Shown here: positions 1-6,982 of the stretch, piece after piece
Position numbering within the stretch: position 1 is the stretch's first letter
Layout of the letters: each line of letters begins with the position of its first letter
NCBI GenBank assembly: GCA_937926355.1
Contig: CALAZP010000115.1
Span: 1-10,227 of the forward strand
DNA: 10,227 nt
Source: an uncultured Saprospirales bacterium
GTDB lineage: Bacteria; Bacteroidota; Bacteroidia; Chitinophagales; Saprospiraceae
Reading direction: 5' to 3'
The notes under the pieces: generated by a model
What the model saw: the letters and a program-made list of their open reading frames with translations, nothing else
Databases searched by the model: none
Told to the model about the DNA's origin: nothing
Translations under genes and position numbers: made by a program

Positions 1-2004
1 TTGGCTGGGGATGATTCCAGATGCGGAATTCTTTTCACCCCAAAACCTCTTTGGGGATATATTGAATACGATGGGTTTACTACCGTTTTAAGCACCGTCA
101 TTCGGGTGGTACCATGTGAGCGGTATAAAATCAAACTAGTCGTAGCAGATGTTGGGGATCATTTATTCGATTCAGCAGTCTTTTTGGAAGCCAAAAGTTT
201 TAGTTTGGGAGGGGAAGTTGATATTAAAGTTGAAGCTCCGATAAGGAATACTGCGGTACAAGAGGGATGTGGAGAATCTTTTTTTATTTTCGAAAGGACC
301 AGTCGGGATCGATTGATAAATGAAATGGTACTTACACTAAAAATATCTCAGAGTTCTACCGCTATTGAGGGAATAGATTATGAAGCGTTACCAGACACCC
401 TTATTATTCCTGCAGGGGTAAGCAGCTATAGATTACCGGTCATTACTTATGATAACCCAAACCAAAATGCAGATAGGAAGTTAATTTTAGAATTGAATTA
501 TGGTTGTAATTGTTTGAAGTCTGGCGCAGAGTTGGTCATTACAGAATTACAACCATTTGAAGCAATTCCAGTAGATACGGTAGTTTGTCGAAATGTTTTC
601 ACCGAAATAGATGTAGGGTTGAAGGGAGGCAGTCCGCCCTTTACTTTTAGTTATCCCGGGCAGACCAACGCTCTTCAATTGGGGATTTTCCTAAACCAAG
701 ATTCTTCATTTCAAGTTCGTATAGATGATAATTGCGGCCAATGGGATTCTGTGGAAGTCCAACTTTCTACCATCGATCCCCCTTCGGCCCAATTAGTAGG
801 AGGAGGCACCACCTGCGAAGGGGATTCCTTACCTTTCGAATTACAAATACAAGGTAATCCGCCTTTTTATTTCCGTCAATATGTCAACGGGATTCCAGGG
901 GACTCTTTTTTTAATGTCAACAATCAAATTTTTTCTTTCTATTCCAAGGACGAAGGGATATATACCATAGAGGAATTTGGAGACCGAATATGTCCCGGAG
1001 TAGTTATGGGATCCGTGGACCATCAGGTTTCTCAAATAGATTTAGGGCCCTCTATTGTAGAACCAGCATGCAGTGCAGGCAGTGATGGAGCGATTACCCT
1101 TCAGCCAGCAGGAGGAACGCCTCCTTATATGTATCAATGGAATGATGGTAATCAGTCAGCTCAAAGGCCAGCGCTTACAGCAGGTCAATATCAGGTAACG
1201 GTAACAGATTTTAATGGATGTGTAAAGGAAGAAAACATAGGTTTGTATAATTATTCTGCCATTCAGGTCACCTTCGAACCTTGTTTGCCTCAAGACCTTC
1301 CACTCAATATTTCTGGAGGTTTTCCACCTTATCAGTATAGTTCAGATGAGCAAAATTTTGAGGATGAAATTTTCTTTTCTCGGCTGAATCCAGGTGATAG
1401 TGTATGGGTGACCATAGCCGATCAGAACAATTGCAGAGCTGCTTTTGAGTTTATCATGCCTTTTCAAAACCAGGCTTATGTAGATTCTATAGGTGATTTT
1501 TCTATTGACATTGGAAAAGCTTTGAATTTATCCCCGAAATATTTTATTCCTGATAACTTATTAGACACGCTTTACTGGAGCCCCCCGGAACAATTTTCTT
1601 GTTTCAATTGTCCAGCGCCCCATTTTATCGGAGTCCAAACCACCGATTATCAATTAACAATAACTGATATTTTTGGATGTCAGCAAACTCAAAATGGGAA
1701 TATCAGGGTAGTGCCCAACCCCACCTTTTTTATTCCAAATGCATTTTCTCCTAATGGAGACGCCATTAATGATAATTGGGTATTTTTTGTGGATACGAGG
1801 CAGGTACAAAAGCTATTGGACATAGCTATTTTTGATCGCTGGGGCAATCGTGTTTATTATGTGGGGCAAAAAACTGTAGAACCCGAAGCAGCTATTTGGG
1901 ACGGAGGGGTCCAATTACCTGGATTGTACCTCTACACAGCTACTTTAGAATTGGTGAATGGAGATCGTCAAGAGGTTTCTGGAAGTGTGCATCTAATCAA
2001 GTAA
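1..2004 (+). CDS. Secreted surface protein with SprB-like repeats and type B T9SS sorting domain (5' partial)
   Basis: The frame is open from the first base, so the TTG there is probably not the true start and the N-terminus lies outside the window; 667 residues are visible. Residues about 1-70 resemble the end of a choice-of-anchor L domain (YDGFTTVL, then VADVGDHLFDSAVFLEA). Residues about 80-180 look like a Calx-beta-type domain (GIDYEALPDTLIIPAG). Residues about 351-413 form an SprB-like repeat (GSDGAITL, GGTPPYMYQW, VTVTDFNGC), with a weaker copy at about 420-485. Residues 530-562 carry the CFNCPAP...TTDYQLTITDIFGC pattern common in these proteins. The last 90 residues are a gliding-motility-associated C-terminal domain (FIPNAFSPNGDAINDNW, IFDRWGNRVYY, WDG, GLYLY), the type B signal for export by the type IX secretion system. 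It is therefore probably exported across the outer membrane and held at the surface or released. About 16 cysteines suggest disulfides. The role, perhaps adhesion, is inference. The 3' end overlaps the convergent epimerase gene by 12 bases. Confidence 0.88.
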   Translation: MAGDDSRCGILFTPKPLWGYIEYDGFTTVLSTVIRVVPCERYKIKLVVADVGDHLFDSAVFLEAKSFSLGGEVDIKVEAPIRNTAVQEGCGESFFIFERTSRDRLINEMVLTLKISQSSTAIEGIDYEALPDTLIIPAGVSSYRLPVITYDNPNQNADRKLILELNYGCNCLKSGAELVITELQPFEAIPVDTVVCRNVFTEIDVGLKGGSPPFTFSYPGQTNALQLGIFLNQDSSFQVRIDDNCGQWDSVEVQLSTIDPPSAQLVGGGTTCEGDSLPFELQIQGNPPFYFRQYVNGIPGDSFFNVNNQIFSFYSKDEGIYTIEEFGDRICPGVVMGSVDHQVSQIDLGPSIVEPACSAGSDGAITLQPAGGTPPYMYQWNDGNQSAQRPALTAGQYQVTVTDFNGCVKEENIGLYNYSAIQVTFEPCLPQDLPLNISGGFPPYQYSSDEQNFEDEIFFSRLNPGDSVWVTIADQNNCRAAFEFIMPFQNQAYVDSIGDFSIDIGKALNLSPKYFIPDNLLDTLYWSPPEQFSCFNCPAPHFIGVQTTDYQLTITDIFGCQQTQNGNIRVVPNPTFFIPNAFSPNGDAINDNWVFFVDTRQVQKLLDIAIFDRWGNRVYYVGQKTVEPEAAIWDGGVQLPGLYLYTATLELVNGDRQEVSGSVHLIK

Positions 2005-2952
2005 TTCCACCCCACATTTATATTGGTAGGTTTGCCGAGGGGTAGCCCTTAGAAGACCTTCTCCATTATTGAAAGCATCAATATTGCAACTCATGGGTTC
2101 AATAGCAATACTGTTTCTATGCGAGGGAGTGAAAATTTGAAAATAATTAAAACCTGCATGGCGTGTTTCCTGCCAAAAATGTAAGCGGTGTTCTTGATTG
2201 GATAGGTAGAATGAGGCGATTTTGGAGGGGTTGGAGAGCACGAAACAATTGTCGAGCACCTCAGAACCAATGAGACGACCATTTTCAAAGCTTGAATAAG
2301 GATATTTTTTCCCGAAGGGCATCATTTCCTTATCAGTTCCTATCAAAGAACATGTAGGAAGGGTGAGGCTGAGCTCATCAATGGGTTGTCCCAAGGTAAA
2401 ATAAGGGTGCCATCCCAAACCAAAAGGAATATCGAAGGATTCCATATTGGTAAAAGCAAAGGTCATTGCCACGCTTTTAAAACTTAAGGCGATTTGAAGG
2501 GTTAAGTCAAACTGGAAAGGGTAGGCAGGGTGAGCCCCTGAGTGCTGGTACTGAATAGACAGAAGGCCTTGTTGGTCGGATTTCCTAAACTGCAGAGAGG
2601 GAAATTTTTCATCCATCAGAAATCCATGAATACTGTGATGATTGATGGTATCATTGATTGGAAATTGGTAAATCTGCTGATTCCATTCATAAGTTCCCCC
2701 TTTGATTCTATTGGGATAGGGAGCCAACCACATCCCTTTCATCCACGCGTTGGTGAGTATTTCTGCTCCATCCTTATACCCGTCCAACACTTCTATTCCG
2801 CCTAATTTGATTCGATTTATGGCCCCACCTCTTTCTGGAATAATTTCCACGGAGGATTGCCCTTTTTCATCGTGCAAATCGTGAAGGTTAAAGGGAGGGG
2901 ATTTTTTGATGGCGACTCTAAACATAAGTTGAAGGTAAGTTTTTTCCAACAT
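1993..2952 (-). CDS. Aldose 1-epimerase (mutarotase) family protein
   Basis: Galactose mutarotase-fold enzyme, expected to interconvert alpha and beta anomers of aldose sugars, probably in the cytoplasm because no signal peptide is seen. The family's catalytic landmarks are present in order: NRI at 81-83, HHSIHG with His109, GWHPYF with His182 (the general acid in characterised GalM enzymes), LDNCF with Asp234, and AIEP with Glu285 (the catalytic base). The length of 319 residues is normal for the single-domain family. The protein belongs to the broad GalM/YeaD-like group, so the exact sugar cannot be named. Two starts are possible: ATG at 2950-2952, or Met10 (ATG at 2923-2925), which gives a more usual N-terminus (MFRVAIKK) and a longer divergent promoter region; neither has a Shine-Dalgarno sequence. 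The gene is divergent from the TonB-dependent receptor and convergent, with overlap, on the surface-protein gene. Confidence 0.9.
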   Translation of the reverse strand: MLEKTYLQLMFRVAIKKSPPFNLHDLHDEKGQSSVEIIPERGGAINRIKLGGIEVLDGYKDGAEILTNAWMKGMWLAPYPNRIKGGTYEWNQQIYQFPINDTINHHSIHGFLMDEKFPSLQFRKSDQQGLLSIQYQHSGAHPAYPFQFDLTLQIALSFKSVAMTFAFTNMESFDIPFGLGWHPYFTLGQPIDELSLTLPTCSLIGTDKEMMPFGKKYPYSSFENGRLIGSEVLDNCFVLSNPSKIASFYLSNQEHRLHFWQETRHAGFNYFQIFTPSHRNSIAIEPMSCNIDAFNNGEGLLRATPRQTYQYKCGVELLD

Positions 2953-3004
2953 TTTAGTTTTCCGAATGTTTATGGCAGATAACTCTAATCAAATAAACCA
3001 AAAA

Positions 3005-5428
3005 ATGATGTTGTCCTGTCGGAAAAAAATATTTTCCACGCTTGTTTGGATGGTAGGCCTTGTAGGAATAGTGAGTGCTCAAACTGGTGTGTTAAAAGGT
3101 AAGATTACCAACCAATTCACTAATGAGCCTATTGGTTTTGCGAATGTATTAATCGAAGGAACCAATTTAGGAACCACTTCTGATTTTGATGGAAATTATG
3201 AGATTGAAAATGTTCCGCCGGGAACTTATGATATTACGGCCTCTTTCATTGGTTTCAATTCCGTGACCCAGTATGAAATCCAAATCCTAACAGCTAGACC
3301 GGGGGAGGTCAATTTTGAATTAACAGAAACAGCTTCTGATTTGGAGGAAGTTGTTGTTAAGGCGGCACCATTTAAAAGGCCTCCGGAGAGTCCCTTGTCT
3401 TTGAGAACAATTGGGGTGGCTGAAATAACCAGGAACCCGGGCAGTAATCGGGATATTTCCAAGGTAGTCCAGTCTTTACCGGGCGTAACTTCGGTTTCTT
3501 CCTTTCGAAATGATTTGATTATCAGAGGAGGAGCACCCAATGAAAATCGCTTTTTTTTGGACGATATAGAGGTGCCCAATATCAACCATTTCGTGACACA
3601 GGGAGCAAGTGGGGGCCCGGTGGGACTATTGAACGTGAACTTTATTCGGGAAGTAGATTTCTTTAGTGGGGCTTTTCCTGCCAATCGGGGCAATGCATTG
3701 AGTTCGGTTTTTAATTTTTATCAACGAGATGGAAGAGATGATAGGATAGGGGGTACCTTTAATGTAGGCGCTACAGATTTTGGTTTGACGCTCGAAGGCC
3801 CAATAGGAGATAAAACTACTTTTTTATTTTCCGCTCGTCGCTCCTACCTCCAATTTTTGTTTGAGGTTATCGGCCTTCCTTTCCTTCCGACTTACAATGA
3901 TTTTCAGGCAAAAATTAAATTTAAGCCAAGTGAAAAAAGCGAAATTACCTTTGTTGGCTTAGGTGCCATTGACCAGTTTACTCTCAACCTTGAAGCCAAC
4001 GAAACAGAGTCGCAGCGGTATCTTTTGGAGCAGCTGCCCGTTTCTCCCCAATGGAATTATACGAATGGAATCGTGTATAAACACTATGATGAAGAGGGCT
4101 ATTGGACCTTTGTTGCCAGTAGAAATATGCTCAATAATGAGGCGGAAAAATATCGTAATAATGACGAAAGTAGTGAAGAAAACCTGACTTTAAGGTATCG
4201 CTCACAAGAGATGGAAAATAAATTCAGAGCAGAGCGAACCTTCCGTAAAAATGGGTATAAAACTAATTTTGGGGTACTGTATGAGTACATACGATATACC
4301 AATGAAACCTTCAATCAAATTTTTACCAATGCTGGTCCGCAAACTATCAATTTTTATTCAGCGATAGATTTTCACAAATACGGAGCCTTCGGTCAGATCA
4401 GTAAAAACTATTTTCAAGATCGATTGGCGCTATCTCTTGGAGTGCGAATGGATGCCAATAGTTATTCCAAAGACATGTCCAATTTATTCGATCAATTTTC
4501 TCCTAGGTTTTCTCTTTCCTATGCCTTAACAGAACAGTGGTCTTTAAATTTCAATACGGGCCTATTCTATCAGCTTCCCGCTTACACATTAATGGGTTAT
4601 CGAGAAGAAGGACGCTTAGTCAATAAAGACAATCAATTAAAGTATATAAGAAACACTCAAGTGGTTGCCGGATTGGAGTGGAATACCCTGACCAGTTCTA
4701 GAATCACCTTGGAAGGGTATTACAAAAGGTACAATCAATATCCATTTTTACTCAGGGATCAAGTATCCTTGGCTAATTTAGGTGGTGATTTTGGGGTACT
4801 CGGAAATGAACCTGCTGTTTCTATTGGGACAGGTTCCACCTATGGGTTGGAATTGTTATTCCAGCAAAGACTGTACAAAGGTTTTTATGGAATCATGGCA
4901 TACACCTTAGGTTGGAGCAAGTTTAGCGATCAAAACGATCAGCTCATCCCATCGAGTTGGGATGCCAGGCATATAGTTAATTTGACCTTCGGTAAAAAGT
5001 TAAAAAGAAACTGGGAGGTAGGACTGAATTGGAGGTTTCAAACGGGACTGCCATTCACCCCATTTGCTGATGATTCTAATTTGGTGCTTAATTGGATCGC
5101 CAACGGAGGAGGGCGACGTGATTTCCAACAGTTGAACTCTGACCGGTTAGATGGGGTAAGTACCTTAGATTTTAGAATTGATAAAATATGGTACTTCTCT
5201 AAATGGAGTCTGAATCTTTACTTCGATGTAGAAAACGCAACAGCAGCTAGTGTAAATACGCAGACTTTGATTTTGGACAGACCATTAGACGAAAATAATA
5301 CACCAATTGGTTTAGGAGAGATTTTAAATCCGAATGATCCTATTGAATTACAGCGGTATAAAGTCAAATCCATTGCCGACAGCCAGGGAACCCTGGTGCC
5401 AAGCATTGGATTGAGAATTGATTTTTAA
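3005..5428 (+). CDS. TonB-dependent outer-membrane receptor with N-terminal CarboxypepD-regulatory-like domain
   Basis: Outer-membrane beta-barrel transporter, expected to import a bound ligand using TonB/ExbBD energy. The frame is open from ATG 2966, but the ATG-ATG at 3005-3010 is preferred because the signal peptide starts there (MMLSCRKK, a hydrophobic stretch, then VSAQ). With 2966 as start the protein has 820 residues; with 3005 it has 807. In 820-numbering, residues about 41-118 are a CarboxypepD_reg-like Ig-fold domain (GKITNQFTNEPIGFANVLIEG, DFDGNYEIENVPPGTYDI). Residues about 135-255 are the plug (VVQSLPGVTS, IIRGGAPNENRFFLDDIEVP). The rest is a beta barrel rich in aromatic alternating strands, ending in a terminal Phe (LRIDF), as usual for Omp85-inserted barrels. 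It lacks SusC-type features and no SusD partner is adjacent, so it is not a classic glycan-utilisation receptor. The substrate is unknown; the divergent epimerase is only a weak hint of sugar. Its TAA stop shares four bases with the bacilliredoxin stop. Confidence 0.92.
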   Translation: MMLSCRKKIFSTLVWMVGLVGIVSAQTGVLKGKITNQFTNEPIGFANVLIEGTNLGTTSDFDGNYEIENVPPGTYDITASFIGFNSVTQYEIQILTARPGEVNFELTETASDLEEVVVKAAPFKRPPESPLSLRTIGVAEITRNPGSNRDISKVVQSLPGVTSVSSFRNDLIIRGGAPNENRFFLDDIEVPNINHFVTQGASGGPVGLLNVNFIREVDFFSGAFPANRGNALSSVFNFYQRDGRDDRIGGTFNVGATDFGLTLEGPIGDKTTFLFSARRSYLQFLFEVIGLPFLPTYNDFQAKIKFKPSEKSEITFVGLGAIDQFTLNLEANETESQRYLLEQLPVSPQWNYTNGIVYKHYDEEGYWTFVASRNMLNNEAEKYRNNDESSEENLTLRYRSQEMENKFRAERTFRKNGYKTNFGVLYEYIRYTNETFNQIFTNAGPQTINFYSAIDFHKYGAFGQISKNYFQDRLALSLGVRMDANSYSKDMSNLFDQFSPRFSLSYALTEQWSLNFNTGLFYQLPAYTLMGYREEGRLVNKDNQLKYIRNTQVVAGLEWNTLTSSRITLEGYYKRYNQYPFLLRDQVSLANLGGDFGVLGNEPAVSIGTGSTYGLELLFQQRLYKGFYGIMAYTLGWSKFSDQNDQLIPSSWDARHIVNLTFGKKLKRNWEVGLNWRFQTGLPFTPFADDSNLVLNWIANGGGRRDFQQLNSDRLDGVSTLDFRIDKIWYFSKWSLNLYFDVENATAASVNTQTLILDRPLDENNTPIGLGEILNPNDPIELQRYKVKSIADSQGTLVPSIGLRIDF
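5383..5396. repeat. Short perfect inverted repeat near the end of the receptor gene
   Basis: CCAGGG-AA-CCCTGG, six-base arms around two bases, lies inside the receptor reading frame about 30 bases before its stop and just beyond the stop of the oppositely directed bacilliredoxin gene. A second small inverted repeat (CCAA-GCA-TTGG) follows at 5399-5409. No U-tract follows the stem on either strand, so it is not a canonical intrinsic terminator. It could slow polymerase or protect 3' ends of the converging transcripts, or it may simply be coding sequence. Confidence 0.3.
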
Positions 5429-5838
5429 CAGAAGCGGTCGAAAGCCAATTGTAAGTTGGTAGCTATGATTTCTGAAGACCGGCCTTCAATATGGTGTCTT
5501 TCTAAAAAGTGTACCAATTGTCCATCTTTAAAAAGCGCGATAGCTGGAGAAGAGGGAGGATAAGGAAGCATATATTGACGTGCTTTTTCCGTAGCTTCTC
5601 TGTCTACACCGGCAAAAACAGTTACCAATTTTTCTGGCTTTTTTTCATTTTTAATCGCTTGAAGAGCCCCGGGTCTCGCGTTAGCTGCGGCACAACCACA
5701 AACGGAATTTACAACCACCAAAACGGTGCCCGATGGATTTCCTAATACTTGATCAACGGATTCAGAGGTAGTTAAACTTTCAAAACCATAATTTTCCAAT
5801 TCCTGTGCCATGGGTTTGGTCAAATCTGCTGGATACAT
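5425..5838 (-). CDS. Bacilliredoxin, BrxA/BrxB family (CGC active site)
   Basis: A 137-residue thioredoxin-fold protein of the YphP/YqiW (BrxA/BrxB, DUF1094) family. In characterised members it removes bacillithiol from S-bacillithiolated proteins after oxidative stress. The family's hallmark CGC motif is at residues 47-49 in NSVCGCAAANARPG, followed by the expected hydrophobic strand VTVFAGVDREAT and the cis-Pro loop region (PPSSPAIALF), then HHIEGR and a terminal Cys (FDRFC), as in many Bacteroidota members. Length is normal and no signal peptide is seen, so it should be cytoplasmic. Its presence implies that the host makes bacillithiol (inference; no bsh genes are in the window). The ATG at 5836-5838 leaves only 38 bases to the divergent exported-protein gene. 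Its TAA stop uses the same TTAA as the receptor's stop on the other strand. Confidence 0.93.
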   Translation of the reverse strand: MYPADLTKPMAQELENYGFESLTTSESVDQVLGNPSGTVLVVVNSVCGCAAANARPGALQAIKNEKKPEKLVTVFAGVDREATEKARQYMLPYPPSSPAIALFKDGQLVHFLERHHIEGRSSEIIATNLQLAFDRFC

Positions 5839-5863
5839 ATCGAACGTTTTTAGTATTTATTAG

Positions 5864-5871
5864 TAAATTTG
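5864..5871 (+). promoter_or_regulatory. Possible Bacteroidota -7 element, near-leaderless start
   Basis: TAAATTTG matches the Bacteroidota sigma-ABfr -7 consensus TAnnTTTG exactly and ends five bases before the ATG of the exported-protein gene at 5877. If used, transcription would begin within a few bases of that ATG, giving a leaderless or almost leaderless message. No good TTTG -33 element is visible 19-21 bases upstream, so this rests on one eight-base match in AT-rich DNA. Confidence 0.3.
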
Positions 5872-5876
5872 ATAGT

Positions 5877-6371
5877 ATGAATATATTAACCCCGAAAAGT
5901 AAAAATAAGTTGAAGTGCAGTTGGCTTTTTATCATTTTCGGCTTGTTTATCGCCCAGGCTCCAGCTCAAAAAAGTATCGAAGGACATTGGGAAGGGCAAA
6001 TAACACTTGGGGGATTGAATGGTCAAAAAGCCATTCCTTTGGAATTATTCATAGTAATGAATGGGTCTATGATAACTGGTAGAAGTTATTTATACGTGGA
6101 CGACTTTAATACCATAGTAATGTCCATTAAAGGTCGGATGTATGGAGATCGATCTGCCCATATAGAAGAGTTTGAATTTTTTCCGACAGATAACCCAGAA
6201 TTGAGCCCACCATTTTTCCGCAAATACCAATTTATCTATTACCGAAGTATTTGGGACTCTAGGTTAGAAGGTTTTTGGCAGGAAATCAAAAGCGATACGC
6301 CCCTAGATGAAAAACGAGAAAGAGGAAGATTGATTTTAAACCGTACAAAAGAGCCGAGAAATAAGGCCTAA
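5877..6371 (+). CDS. Unrecognised small exported protein
   Basis: I do not recognise a family. The frame is open from ATG 5805, but that start would overlap the divergent bacilliredoxin gene. The ATG at 5877 gives a clean signal peptide: a basic N-terminus (KSKNKLKC), a hydrophobic core (WLFIIFGLFIA) and a likely cleavage near APAQ at residues 28-31. The mature part is about 133 residues of alternating polar and hydrophobic segments with tryptophan-glycine strands (GHWEGQI at 36-42, LEGFWQEI at 130-137) and a closing RGRLILNR, which suggests a small all-beta, perhaps lipocalin-like, barrel. No cysteine follows the signal peptide, so it is not a lipoprotein and would be periplasmic or secreted; no type IX sorting tail is seen. 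It sits alone on its strand between bacilliredoxin (divergent) and the glycosyltransferase-like gene (convergent, 4-base overlap). Function is unknown. Confidence 0.75.
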   Translation: MNILTPKSKNKLKCSWLFIIFGLFIAQAPAQKSIEGHWEGQITLGGLNGQKAIPLELFIVMNGSMITGRSYLYVDDFNTIVMSIKGRMYGDRSAHIEEFEFFPTDNPELSPPFFRKYQFIYYRSIWDSRLEGFWQEIKSDTPLDEKRERGRLILNRTKEPRNKA

Positions 6372-6982
6372 GAGTCAAATAAATGTCCATCTTTCACCCA
6401 ATCTTCATAAGTATCCACATCGTTTAGTACAGGTAGCAAACTGTAATTTAACCCCAGTTCTTTTATTTTTTCTATGGTTTGAGTCATTACCTGCTCGTGA
6501 CTCCAGGTCATTTTTTGAAAAAGGTGGGAGTGGGGTTGTTTCATTCCTATTAGATAATAACCACCATCTTGAGCAGGTCCGAGGACTATATCAAATTGAT
6601 CCAGCCGTTGAAAGCCTTCCTCGAGAATAGTTAGATTCAAACCAGCAATATCACTGCCTACCAAAAGTACATTTTGATGAAGGGAAAGAATTTGATTTAA
6701 GGCTTTGTTCATTCTTTCTCCTAAATCTTTTCCATGTTGTATCCTTTTCTCAAAAGGAGGAGTTGACCATATATCAGGTTGGTCGGGCAGAAAATCGCTG
6801 TAGAATAAATAAATCTCAAATGACTTAACCTCTCGGAGGAGTTGAGCTAAATATTTTTGCATATAAAGATAAACGGACAAGGCTTTGCCCTGTCCGATTG
6901 TCTTAGCCAGTCTGGTCTTGACCTGACCTTCAATGGCATTTTTAACAAAAACGATTAAACCATTATTCTTTACTTCCTTCAA
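6368..6982 (-). CDS. DUF2064 / TIGR04282-type glycosyltransferase-like protein
   Basis: A 204-residue nucleotide-sugar-transferase-fold protein of the family annotated as TIGR04282 arsenosugar biosynthesis glycosyltransferase (DUF2064), related to MobA/CofC-like GT-A enzymes. Landmarks: VFVKNAIEGQVKTRLA at 11-26 (nucleotide-binding loop), HGKDLGERM at 83-91, LLVGSDIAGL at 106-115 (the usual GSDxPxL acidic motif, with Ala for Pro), GPAQDGGYYLIG at 135-146 and NDVDTYEDW at 187-195. It is cytoplasmic, with no signal peptide. The start is a TTG at 6980-6982; no in-frame ATG or GTG is available that would keep the essential N-terminal strand. The start lies 20 bases inside the end of the adaptor gene, so translation is probably coupled to it. 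The arsenosugar label comes from the neighbourhood of some homologues; no arsenic gene is present here, so the substrate is open. The 3' end overlaps the convergent exported-protein gene by four bases. Confidence 0.87.
   Translation of the reverse strand: MKEVKNNGLIVFVKNAIEGQVKTRLAKTIGQGKALSVYLYMQKYLAQLLREVKSFEIYLFYSDFLPDQPDIWSTPPFEKRIQHGKDLGERMNKALNQILSLHQNVLLVGSDIAGLNLTILEEGFQRLDQFDIVLGPAQDGGYYLIGMKQPHSHLFQKMTWSHEQVMTQTIEKIKELGLNYSLLPVLNDVDTYEDWVKDGHLFDS

Noticed and set aside
2038..2049. Small hairpin AGGG-GTAG-CCCT downstream of the surface-protein stop as a terminator
   Set aside because: Only four base pairs, no U-tract, and inside the epimerase coding sequence.
2542..2805. Open frame antisense to the epimerase gene
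   Set aside because: Shadow of a well-supported enzyme gene; no domain or start signal.
3226..3693. 155-residue open frame antisense to the receptor gene
   Set aside because: It lies wholly inside the plug-coding region, has no recognisable domain, and its composition is what the opposite strand of a conserved gene would give.
3005..5428. SusC-like receptor of a polysaccharide-utilisation locus
   Set aside because: No SusD gene or glycoside hydrolase is nearby, and the plug lacks the typical SusC-type sequence; the adjacent epimerase alone is not enough.
6368..6982. Arsenosugar biosynthesis locus
   Set aside because: The family name suggests it, but no arsenic methyltransferase, radical SAM or ars gene is in the window, so the substrate was left open.
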